From NCBI GenBank assembly GCA_024346935.1, contig AP024878.1, positions 868,001-932,000 on the forward strand: a stretch of 64,000 bases of DNA, written 5' to 3'. The notes under the pieces are model-generated. The model had not been told where the DNA came from. It saw only the letters and a program-made list of their open reading frames with translations, and made no database searches. A program made the translations under genes and the position numbers. Positions 33,764 through 43,000 of this stretch are shown one piece after another. Every line of letters starts with the position of its first letter. The first letter of the stretch is position 1. The stretch is from Vibrio inusitatus (GTDB taxonomy: Bacteria > Pseudomonadota > Gammaproteobacteria > Enterobacterales > Vibrionaceae).

Positions 33764-36700
33764 TTATTTAATCAGTTCGATATTTCGCACCATAAATTTG
33801 AAGCCTGCTTGGCTAGCATTCCATGAAGGTAGCATAGCTAGTGGAGTATTCACGTTGTGAATATTTAGGCTGCCTGTATTTAGTGCGGACATTGGCACTG
33901 AAACTGAATGCCACGTTCCGATTGTATAATCACCGCGAGGTAGCAATAGATCATCTCCAGGACCTTCAGGTGACTCCATCTTGATAACAAGGCCTTGTGT
34001 AGCGTTCTCACCTTCATTAGCTGGAGTGCCGTAGCTTTCAACGTAAAGCTCAAATTTCAACTCTCCCTCTAGGTAATTATCTAGGTTTTGAGAATCACCA
34101 TTGACGAATACAATGCCTTTATAGCTTTCTGGGCTGGTTGCATCGTAGGCCACACTTAGATCACCATTGGATAATCTTTGGTAGGTCATATGGCCTTCAA
34201 TGCCTTGCCAATCGTCAGTATTCACTTTGTAATCGCTTAGATTTGGCCAAAGCGCGCTAACATCAACAACGTCTTGATCAAGTGGTGGTAGTACATCGCC
34301 GGCTAACTCTTCACAGGTCAATGCGTCTTCCGCAGGGTCAATTGAGCGAGGGACGTAGCGAATTTCACCTAGGTTAAATTCGAATTCTTGAGACTCATTA
34401 GAGTACAGCAGGAATGCCGTATTTAGCATTGGGAAACTCATGCCAGCATCTGCTAGGCATTGCAGTGGGATCTTGATGGTTTGCCAGTTACTTTGCGTCG
34501 GATCAGCGAGTGGTTTTGGTAGAACTTTACCTACTTCTACTTCGCCAAAACAAGGCCATTCACAGTGCATAGAGAGAATGAAGTTATCAGGTACTTCTTT
34601 CTTCACATCAATATCAAATTGCAGTGTGGAATCCGCATTCAGGTATGAGTTGCGATCTTCGCCTTGCTCGTTGTAAGTTTGCATGTACAACTGGCGTGCA
34701 CCCTCACCAGAGAAGGTAACATTTATTGCATCTTGTTGATGCAGGTAGTTGATAGGTTGAGTTGTCAGATTTCCAATGCTGGTTTCTGAGCCATTAGAGA
34801 CATCGACACTCGCCCAGCCAGTATTATCACCAGACATTCTAGCAACAAACTCCCCCGAGCTTGCACGGCCGAAGATTTCCAAAGATTCAGTCGCAATACC
34901 ATCGTCCGGTTGGTCTTGCCCACAGCCGAACTCACGAGGGTCAAGAGGTAAGTTGTCTAAGTCTTGGTCGTTATTGCTGCCGTAAGTTAAGCCATAACCG
35001 TACGGGAACAACGGTTTGTGTTCACCTTCAATGTCTTGCTCTGTTTCAGGTGTCACATAATCCTCAATATTTGGAGCATGACGGTTGATGGTTGTTGAAC
35101 ATTTTAGGTTAGGCCATGAGTAAGATAACGATCCTGTGAAGCCTTTGTTGTCTTGAGCAAAAAGCACATCAGTAATACCGCCAGCTTCTGTACCAGGAAG
35201 CCATGCTGCAACGAAAGCGTCTGACTTGCTGATCTCTTCGTTGACATACAACGGGCGGCCAGAGTAGAAGACAGAAACAACAGGGTTGCCTTGCTGTTTC
35301 AGCTCTCGAATTAACTCTAGGTCTTCGCCGTACTTGGACTTCAATGTGGCGTATTCGAGCGTTTGATTTTTCTTAATATCGCCAAACATCTCTGCATACG
35401 GATCTTCACCAAATACCACAATTGCCGTGGTATCTTCATTAGCTTGGCTAATATCAGTGATGATATTTTCTTCACCGACGAGCTCACGCAATGCCATTAG
35501 CATGGTTTGAGCGCCAGGGAAATCGCGTTCAATTTCGTTCTCGGTCCCTTGCCAAGTGAGTGTCCAACCACCCGTTTGTTTTTGGATATCGTTGGCCGCA
35601 CTACCTACAACTAAGTATTTTTGATTAGTAGAAAGTGGCAGGATGTTATCGTTATTTTTCAATAGAACCAGAGATTGGCTTACGGCTTCTCTTGCTAAAG
35701 CACGGTGTTCATCAGCACCTAAGATATCCGACTTGCCAGCAAACGTACGCAGTGATGGCTGTGGTTTTTCCCAAAGTTGCGCACGCATTTTTACTCGTAG
35801 AATACGGGTAACAGCATCATCAATACGCTCCATAGGGATAACGCCATCTTTTACCTGCTGAATGACATTGTGGTAGAAAGACTGCCAGTCATTACGAGAG
35901 GTGACCATGAATACGTCGTTGCCTGCGTTTACTGCTTCTGGACAGTTTGCCGCAGTACAGCCGTTGATTTCACCTTGGCCATTCCAGTCAGTAACGATGA
36001 TGCCATCAAATCCCATCTCGTCTTTCAGTACATCATTGAGAAGATATTTACTGCCATGGATTTTATAGTTGTATTCGCCGGTGCCGTTTTGATCATAGTT
36101 AGCGGGATTGTGCCATGAGTTAAATGAACTCATGACCACTTGTGCTCCGGCGTTTAGACCAGAGAAATACCCGGTAGCATGAATGTTTCGTAGGTACTCT
36201 TCGCTGTAATGGTTTTCACCACGGTCTACCCCGTCTAGGGTGCCACCGTCTCCAACCCAGTGTTTTACGTTTGAAATAACGTGGCTGTCAGTTTTGATAC
36301 CGTTCTTACCGCCTTGTAAGCCGGTAACCATACGACCTGCATAGGCATAGATGACCTCTGGATCCTCTGAGTAACCTTCATAAACACGTCCCCAGCGATA
36401 ATCTCTCGGTGATGCAACGGTCGGCGCAAAGGTCCAGTCAAGTCCGGTGGCGACGATTTCTTTCGCTGTTGCACGTCCAATCTCTTCAATAAGATCGGGA
36501 TTTCTCGCAGCACCCAAGCCAATGTTATGAGGGAACACCGTGGCTTTAAATACGTTGTTGTGACCATGAACTGCATCGGTTGCCCAGATGAAAGGGATAT
36601 CAAAGCCGCGGTTTGCATAAGCCTCTTTTAAGGCAAACCAATATTTATCGGATTCTTTTGCCCAGTCTTCAGCCGAAGCGTATTTGTCGTCATTAGGCCA

Positions 36701-36994
36701 ACCCCCACCACCATTTAGCAAAGAACCTAGTTTGTATTCTTTAGCTTCTTCTGGGGTGACTTCACGAAGGTCTGGCTGAACCATTTGTCCGACTTTTTCT
36801 TCTAGCGTCATTTTAGCCAGAATTTTTTGAACTCGATTCTCTATGCCAGGGTTTGCCTTAACAATACTGTCTACTTGAGGCCATTCGTCAAAGTGGGGAA
36901 TAGTGAAAGCGCTTTCTTTAGCGCCCAAAGAAGAACAACCTAAGACTAATGTGGCCGAAATTATGCTGGAAAGAAGGTTTATTTTTATTTTCAT
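33764..36994 (-). CDS. GH3 beta-glucosidase / exo-beta-glucanase lipoprotein with C-terminal extension
   Basis: 1,076 residues. The lipobox LVLGC puts the lipid Cys at residue 20, so it is envelope-anchored. The GH3 N-terminal barrel (about 50-400) includes GQMVQPDLREV, ATDAVHGHNN, KHWVGDGGT and the nucleophile Asp336 in GIIVTDWNG. The GH3 C-terminal domain follows (about 430-690), with SLVLLKNNDNILPL and YSGRPLYV. Residues about 700-1076 add jelly-roll, carbohydrate-binding-like modules seen in ExoP-type marine beta-1,3/1,4-glucan exo-hydrolases. It would release glucose from beta-glucans such as laminarin. No transporter or other glycosidase is adjacent. Possible LacI-type control from the operator symmetry upstream. 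Confidence 0.93.
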   Translation of the reverse strand: MKIKINLLSSIISATLVLGCSSLGAKESAFTIPHFDEWPQVDSIVKANPGIENRVQKILAKMTLEEKVGQMVQPDLREVTPEEAKEYKLGSLLNGGGGWPNDDKYASAEDWAKESDKYWFALKEAYANRGFDIPFIWATDAVHGHNNVFKATVFPHNIGLGAARNPDLIEEIGRATAKEIVATGLDWTFAPTVASPRDYRWGRVYEGYSEDPEVIYAYAGRMVTGLQGGKNGIKTDSHVISNVKHWVGDGGTLDGVDRGENHYSEEYLRNIHATGYFSGLNAGAQVVMSSFNSWHNPANYDQNGTGEYNYKIHGSKYLLNDVLKDEMGFDGIIVTDWNGQGEINGCTAANCPEAVNAGNDVFMVTSRNDWQSFYHNVIQQVKDGVIPMERIDDAVTRILRVKMRAQLWEKPQPSLRTFAGKSDILGADEHRALAREAVSQSLVLLKNNDNILPLSTNQKYLVVGSAANDIQKQTGGWTLTWQGTENEIERDFPGAQTMLMALRELVGEENIITDISQANEDTTAIVVFGEDPYAEMFGDIKKNQTLEYATLKSKYGEDLELIRELKQQGNPVVSVFYSGRPLYVNEEISKSDAFVAAWLPGTEAGGITDVLFAQDNKGFTGSLSYSWPNLKCSTTINRHAPNIEDYVTPETEQDIEGEHKPLFPYGYGLTYGSNNDQDLDNLPLDPREFGCGQDQPDDGIATESLEIFGRASSGEFVARMSGDNTGWASVDVSNGSETSIGNLTTQPINYLHQQDAINVTFSGEGARQLYMQTYNEQGEDRNSYLNADSTLQFDIDVKKEVPDNFILSMHCEWPCFGEVEVGKVLPKPLADPTQSNWQTIKIPLQCLADAGMSFPMLNTAFLLYSNESQEFEFNLGEIRYVPRSIDPAEDALTCEELAGDVLPPLDQDVVDVSALWPNLSDYKVNTDDWQGIEGHMTYQRLSNGDLSVAYDATSPESYKGIVFVNGDSQNLDNYLEGELKFELYVESYGTPANEGENATQGLVIKMESPEGPGDDLLLPRGDYTIGTWHSVSVPMSALNTGSLNIHNVNTPLAMLPSWNASQAGFKFMVRNIELIK

Positions 36995-37182
36995 TATTGG
37001 TTCTCGTCATTGAGTTAAATAATATCCGTAGAACATAGCTATGCGGGGGTAACATTCATATGATCTATACATGATGATAAAGTGATCTTAGCTGTATAAA
37101 TGTGCCTCAACTCAACTTGTAAGCTATTGACTTGTATGATTATTTTGAAGTGTGAGTGAGCTGGGTTTAGTGAAGGTTCGAG

Positions 37183-37197
37183 TGACAGAATCTGTCA
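37183..37197. promoter_or_regulatory. inverted repeat upstream of the GH3 gene
   Basis: tgacag-aat-ctgtca is a perfect 6-bp dyad 189 bp upstream of the GH3 start and 38 bp from the LacI-like palindrome. Regulator unknown. Confidence 0.4.
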
Positions 37198-37234
37198 AAA
37201 TATGACATGAAACCTAGTTATTTATTATTAATTA

Positions 37235-37248
37235 TGTAAGCGCTTACA
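37235..37248. promoter_or_regulatory. LacI/GalR-family-like operator
   Basis: tgtaagcgcttaca is a perfect 14-bp palindrome with the central CG typical of LacI/GalR and CRE-type sites. It is 241 bp upstream of the GH3 start, which is far for simple repression unless the promoter is distal. Confidence 0.6.
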
Positions 37249-37626
37249 AGACGAGTTACTCAAAACAATTGTAAGTGGGTTGCGGTAATAAGTGCGGTAG
37301 CGAATTGCCGGGTATGTCGGAATGGTTTGCTGCCCATGATTTTAGAGCAAGGTTTAATCATTATACTTACTGATGACAAGGATTAATTGATGAAGATGAA
37401 AGGTAGTATAACCCCTTATAGAATAAGGGTACTTCCCATATTTTGCGTACCAGATCACAAGCTCAGACTGAGAAGGTAAAAAAGTTAACGAGTTGTATTC
37501 TTATTTGGGTGATTTTGTGAGTATTGCATATACTTTACACAGAATTTTGAAGTGGCACTCTTTCATGTTGTGAGTTTGCTGAAGCACGAAAAAGCGGTTT
37601 AAGGATATGACCGTTGAGATTCAGGG

Positions 37627-39030
37627 ATGAATTTAATGATTAGGAAACTCGTAAGCAGCATCGTATTGGGGGCGTTGGCCTCAGGTGCAAATGCAGAAAA
37701 CTTGCTCGATGTTTATAAGCTGGCCCTTGAATATGATCCTGTTTATAGAGCGGGAATATCGCAATATAACGCGGACAAGGAAGTGTATGAACAAGCACGT
37801 GCTGTCTTACTACCAACGCTTGATCTTGAATTGAGTCACACACAAACTTATCAAAAAATTAGAGATTCAGACAATCCGGTGTACGCAGGGGTCGGTTCTA
37901 CAGATTATCCTACCAACGAATTAAACCTTTCTTTAACTCAATCGATATACAGTTTCAGTAACTGGGCTTCATTTTCCCAAGCAGAGGAAGACGTGAAGCG
38001 TGTGGCCGCAGAGCTTGAAGATGTTCGTCAAGAATTGATGCTTCGTGTTGCCAGAGCTTACTTCATTGTACTCAAGAAGCGAGATACTTATCTTGGCATT
38101 GATGCAGAGGTTAAATCCTTGGAGAAGCACTTTGAACGTGTTCAATCTCAAGCGAATAACGGTCTGGCTAGAAAGACAGATGTGATTGAATCTGAAGCGC
38201 GATTACTGCAAGCGCAGGCTCGTCAAATTGAAATAGGCAATTCTTTAAGAGATTCCTTGCAAGGCTTGTATGAATTGACCGGACAAGTTCCGAATTCAAT
38301 GGCAACACTGGGGGAAGAACTTGCCCTTGTGAAGCCTGAACCATTTCAAGTGGATAAGTGGATTAACGAGGCACAACAAAACAACCCTCTTATCCTAGCC
38401 AAGCAGAGCGCAATGGAAGCTGCACGTGAAGATATTCGCATGCAACAGGGGGGTCATTACCCATCATTAGATTTAGTTGCTTCTTATAATATTTCTGACA
38501 CCGACGGTTCGCTGTTTGGTGGCGGTAGTGAAGTGGAAAGTGCCGATGTCGCTGTGGTGTTATCTGTACCTATCTATGCTGGTGGCTCGGTTTCTTCAAG
38601 AGTTCGTGAGAAAGAGAGTTTGTACAACAGATCGCGAGATGAACTTGAGCAAACTTGGCGTAAAACTTCACGTGAAACTCGCGCAGCCTTTACAGGCGTG
38701 ACGAGTGCAATCAGTACAGTTCAAGCTCTGCAAAAATCAGTTGAGGCATACACATCTGCTGTTGAATTCAAGCAACAATCTTATGAGTCTGGTGTTGTAA
38801 CCAGCATCACTGTATTAGATGCAGTACGCGATTTGTTCATTGCTCAAACTGAATACTCAGCGGCGCGTTACGATTATTTGTATAACAATTTGCGATTGAA
38901 AAAGGCTGTAGGAACGCTTACTGAGTTTGACCTACAGCAAATTAATAATACGCTTCAAGGAAAAGAGGTATCCACAGATTTAAGTGTTCTTGATGAAGAC
39001 CTAGAGCTATCTAGGTTGGTGTTGTACTAG
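37627..39030 (+). CDS. TolC-family outer membrane channel protein
   Basis: 467 residues with a signal peptide ending ANA (about residue 23). The TolC start ENLLDVYKLALEYDPVYRAG and two repeats with coiled-coil tunnel helices and a short beta-barrel (SLTQSIYSFSNW and LSVPIYAGG) are typical of type I secretion exit ducts. It uses YSARYDYLYNNLRLKKAVGTL near the C-terminus. It is the first gene of the block leading to SapC and the giant repeat protein, so it most plausibly serves secretion of that protein. E. coli-type housekeeping TolC would have a different neighbourhood. Confidence 0.93.
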   Translation: MNLMIRKLVSSIVLGALASGANAENLLDVYKLALEYDPVYRAGISQYNADKEVYEQARAVLLPTLDLELSHTQTYQKIRDSDNPVYAGVGSTDYPTNELNLSLTQSIYSFSNWASFSQAEEDVKRVAAELEDVRQELMLRVARAYFIVLKKRDTYLGIDAEVKSLEKHFERVQSQANNGLARKTDVIESEARLLQAQARQIEIGNSLRDSLQGLYELTGQVPNSMATLGEELALVKPEPFQVDKWINEAQQNNPLILAKQSAMEAAREDIRMQQGGHYPSLDLVASYNISDTDGSLFGGGSEVESADVAVVLSVPIYAGGSVSSRVREKESLYNRSRDELEQTWRKTSRETRAAFTGVTSAISTVQALQKSVEAYTSAVEFKQQSYESGVVTSITVLDAVRDLFIAQTEYSAARYDYLYNNLRLKKAVGTLTEFDLQQINNTLQGKEVSTDLSVLDEDLELSRLVLY

Positions 39031-39145
39031 TTAGAGTTCAGCTGAGCAAGTTGAGGCTTTGATGTGATTTCTCTTCAAGGTGCTTACCCGTCAAATAATG
39101 GCACTTTGAAGTTAGAAGTATTTTATGGATGAAAAGGAGTTCGAT

Positions 39146-39916
39146 GTGGCTACTCAATTACTAATTTATGGACAAGTAGAAGCAGTTAACAAGAAGCGTC
39201 ATTTAGATTGGTCAATCAAGGCTGAGAATAATTACGATTTTGCAAAGAAAGTGAACTCAGTGCCATTAATGGCAGCCGAGTTTCCTCATGCAGCCCAAGA
39301 CTATTCAATCGTCTTTGCAGGAGAAGGTGAACAGCTGTTGCCAGTTGTCGTTATGGGTATTAAGCAAGATGAAAATCTTTATGTAAATGACCAGGGACAG
39401 TGGGTTGCGAAGTACATTCCTGCCTTTGTTCGTCGCTATCCATTCGTGTTTGCGAGCACTGATGAGGGTAAAACGTTGACTCTATGTCTTGATGAATCGT
39501 ACTCAGGTTGCAATCAAGAAAATCGCGGTGAGCGTTTGTTTGACGGTGATGGCGAGCAGACTCAATACTTGTCTAAGGTGTTGGAGTTTCTCCAAGATTA
39601 TCAAAACCACTATCAACGAACTCAAGCCTTCTGTAGCAAATTAGTTGAACTAGATTTGTTTGAAGATATGGGTGCTAAGTTCACTTTGCCAAGTGGTGAA
39701 GAACGAACACTTACCGGCTTTAAAGTGATCAATAAAGAAAAGTTGAAAGCGATCAAACAAGAGGATCTATCGCAACTATTTTCCTCAGATGGTCTTGAAT
39801 TGATCTATCTGCATCTGCATTCGCTTCGCAATCTAAATAAGATGTTGCAAAACAGCGGTGCGATATCAGAAACGAGCGCTAGTGATGAACCAGAAGACAG
39901 CGCTGAAATTCACTAA
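39146..39916 (+). CDS. SapC-family protein
   Basis: 256 residues if started at the GTG at 39146, which has aaggag exactly 6 nt upstream. An in-frame ATG at 39125 would place that ribosome site inside the gene and has no good site of its own. The SapC family pattern is clear: HLDWSIK near the N-terminus, VPLMAAEFPHAAQDYSIVFAG, the segment ending PAFVRRYPFVFA, and LTGFKVINKEKLKAI. The family is named after a Campylobacter fetus S-layer locus protein. Its biochemistry is unknown. There is no signal peptide. It sits 115 bp after the TolC gene and 154 bp before the giant gene. Confidence 0.9.
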   Translation: MATQLLIYGQVEAVNKKRHLDWSIKAENNYDFAKKVNSVPLMAAEFPHAAQDYSIVFAGEGEQLLPVVVMGIKQDENLYVNDQGQWVAKYIPAFVRRYPFVFASTDEGKTLTLCLDESYSGCNQENRGERLFDGDGEQTQYLSKVLEFLQDYQNHYQRTQAFCSKLVELDLFEDMGAKFTLPSGEERTLTGFKVINKEKLKAIKQEDLSQLFSSDGLELIYLHLHSLRNLNKMLQNSGAISETSASDEPEDSAEIH

Positions 39917-39949
39917 CAGTGAATTGACTGCATTGCGAAGCAGTGCAGT
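39907..39949 (+). promoter_or_regulatory. two hairpins at the end of sapC
   Basis: The first, aattcac-taaca-gtgaatt (39907-39925), contains the sapC stop codon. The second, actgcattgc-gaa-gcagtgcagt (39927-39949), has one G-T pair. Neither has a T-run. They precede the terminator at 39967. Confidence 0.55.
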
Positions 39950-39966
39950 TATCGAGTCATTAAACA

Positions 39967-39995
39967 GCACAGCCATGAATTGGCTGTGCGTTTTT
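39967..39995 (+). terminator. Rho-independent terminator between sapC and the giant gene
   Basis: Perfect 9-bp arms gcacagcca and tggctgtgc, 5-nt loop, then g and five T. It lies 76 bp before the giant gene, which therefore needs its own promoter, read-through or antitermination. Confidence 0.85.
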
Positions 39996-40070
39996 GCTTT
40001 TAGTGACCGCTAAAACCACAGGAAGTGTAAGGTTATCTCGTGCCGGGATTCCCTGAAAAAAGGTATTGTT

Positions 40071-43000
40071 ATGAATACACCATTGGGCGCATCTAAGTCA
40101 TCGAAAAAAGAAATGTCTGCTAAACCACGACTTTCTAACCTAATGACAGAGATTAATCATGCGATGAAAACCTCTAAGTGGAGGCTTTCACCTGCGCAAA
40201 ATAATACCTTTGCCATAGAGCAGCTTGAGCCCAGAATATTATTGTCTGCTGATCCATTGGCTGCACTCGTTGCTGATAGCAATGATGTGACCTTGCAAGT
40301 GGTGGAGAAGGCACCAAACGAGCAGTATATCCAGCTCATAGATAATAACGACAGCAGTGTTTTAGGTGAACGCGAGATTGAAAGTATCGGCGACGCCTCA
40401 GTTATCACGGTTACCGGCACAGACGGCGATGACACCCTTACCGTAGACCAATCTTTCCTAGACCTTGGTGAACAAAACTTCATTGTCCAATTTGACGGTG
40501 GAGAAGGCTCAGATACCGTAGCTGTTGGCTCAGACGTCACCACCAGTAACTGGCAGATCAATGGTGATAACGAAGGTAACCTTGGTGATAACGGCACCGT
40601 TGAGTTCCTCAATACTGAAGCCATTGAAGCCACACAAAGCGACGACTCTATTCACGTTCTGGCTGCCATCAATAGCAGCTACAACTGGGAAATCACGGAT
40701 GAGGGGGAAGGCAACCTTTCAACCCTAGAAAACCTTAATGATGGTGGTCTGCTGGATTCTGTAAGCGCCACTACTATCACCTTTAAAGGCTTCGATGAAC
40801 TCGGCGGTAGCGGTAGTGATTACCTCGACTACAGCCAATATAGCGAAGGGGTCAGTGTCGACCTTGAAAACGAAGCGGTGACCGGATTTGATAGTGTCAC
40901 CGGCATGACAACCTTAATCGGTTCAGATTACGCTGATAGTTTTGTTGGTGATACTAACCACAACCTTTTTGTAGTGGGTTTTGGAGACAGCGTACATGGC
41001 TTTGGTGGCTTTGATACCGTGCTGTTTAAAGAGTCTGCAGCGGGTGGTGTTGATATCAAACTTGAGCTCGATTCAGTTAATGATGATATCGATTATGTTT
41101 ATCAAGGAGGCACTTGGGACGGCTCGATCTTTACTGAAACGCAAGATCAGACCGTAACTCTAGTGGATGTGAGTCTTCTGGCTGCCGAGGGTGGCAGTGG
41201 CGACAATTATTTCGATTTTTCTGCCTCTGAACTGGACGTGCACCTGCTTGGTGGCGACGGCGCAGACGAATTGCTTGGTGGTATCGGTGATGACGTCTTC
41301 ATCGGTGGTGCAGGCAGTGACTCTATCGACGGTGGTGACGGATCTGATGAAGTCATCGCGGTAAGAGCCGCTGATTTCGTCATGGACGGAAACGTCATCA
41401 AGGTTAACGATGACGAAAATGACACACTGACCGATATGGAAGCAGTGTACCTGAAGGCTCAGGCTAATGAAGATGATGTGGATGGCTATACCCTAGATGC
41501 CAGTTTGAGCGGTGATTACGACATTACCCTTGAAGGTAGTGAATTAGATGATGTTATTACCGCTTCAAACTACGGTGATACTTTAATTGGTTTGGGTGGG
41601 ACAGATACCATAACGGCGGGTATGGGTGTTGATACCCTGAAGGAGAGCTTTGAAGGTCGAGCGACGGTCGCGGTAAATGGCATTAATTACGATTTGAACC
41701 TTTCTCAAGGCTTAAACGAAGTTATTAATATTACCCTTCCTGTGGTGACCAGTGGCTCGGGTTACACCATCACTTTTGATATCAATAGCGAGAATTTTGT
41801 TACCGATGAGCTAGCTTGGGATGCAACTGCGCGAGACATCTCTCGTGCGTTCGAGCAAACCCTAGACCTTAATTATGGTCAGCTGATCGTTACCGCAACC
41901 GATGATGGTTGGGATGTGGAGTTTGCTGGGCTCTATTCTGGTCAGCCTATGATAGGGCTGATCTCAGCCAGCAATGACGTGAGTGCGCTTCTTTCTCAGG
42001 CTGGCACAGAAGTGTTAGATAGCTTGGTAGGTTTTGATAGCAGTGATTATCTGGATCTAGAAGGTGGTGTTGGCGCTGATGATGTAGACCTATCAGCATT
42101 TGACGGTAACAGTAAGATCTCAACCTTTCAAGGCAGCGACAGCATTAAGGGTGCTCAAGGCATCAACATCATAGATGCAGGCGCTGGCGATGACTTTATC
42201 TCTGTATCAGGTGAAACCAACGACATTGTAGAGGGCGGGGAGGGTGAGGATACCTTGATTGCCGATATGAGTGGTAATACAGGTGTCGGGCACAGTTTTG
42301 ATCTAGATAATGATGAGCTGACCACAGATCTGGCAATTATTAATCTTTTGGGTATCGAGAGTGCTGAGCTTATCGGTTCTGATAGTGATGATAACTTTGA
42401 CGCAACCGACTTTATAGGTCTGTCAGAAACCACTGACATGCAACTTGTTGACGGCTGGGCTGATTTAGACGAATTTTTCCTAAGTTTTACCCTTGATGAT
42501 GACAGCACGATCCTTGAGGTAGATACCCAGTCAGCCCAAACTCTTGATGAGCTGATTGGGCTTATCAACTTGGCTGATGACCGAGAGTCAGGTGCTATGT
42601 TTGCCTTGTTTGATCAAGATACTGCATCCCTTTCTATCTCTGGTATTTCGGCCTTTGGTGTTGCTAGTTTAGATACTTCGATTCTTTCTGTATTGGGGTT
42701 AGATGGACAAAGTGTTTCTAATTCAGTCGTCACTGGATTAGGCATGAGTTTGTTGGCATCTGTTCAGCTCACTACTCAGCGAGGTAATGAGGGCAGTGAC
42801 ACCTTCTTAGGTTCAGAGGGTATCGACTTCTTTGCCATCGACGATGATGATGCATCCGTAGATGGTAATGGCGGTTATGACACGGTAGCAGCAAGCACAA
42901 CAGCAACCCATACCCAAGTAGATGTAGCCGATGGCTCCCTTACTTGGAAAGGGGATATGGAAACAGACAAGAGTGTCACGCTAACCGATATTGAGCGTTC

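Larger units (their letters stand above)
36995..37626. other. intergenic region, 632 bp, between divergent genes
   Basis: It carries two operator-like dyads (37183-37197 and 37235-37248), a small hairpin ccctta-tagaa-taaggg near 37413-37429, and otherwise AT-rich sequence. No gene and no cyclic-di-GMP riboswitch core were seen. The TolC-type gene start is preceded by a ggg-containing stretch. Confidence 0.6.

Noticed and set aside
36995..37626. Possible cyclic-di-GMP riboswitch upstream of the TolC-type gene
   Set aside because: The conserved GEMM core and its tetraloop-receptor arrangement were not found.
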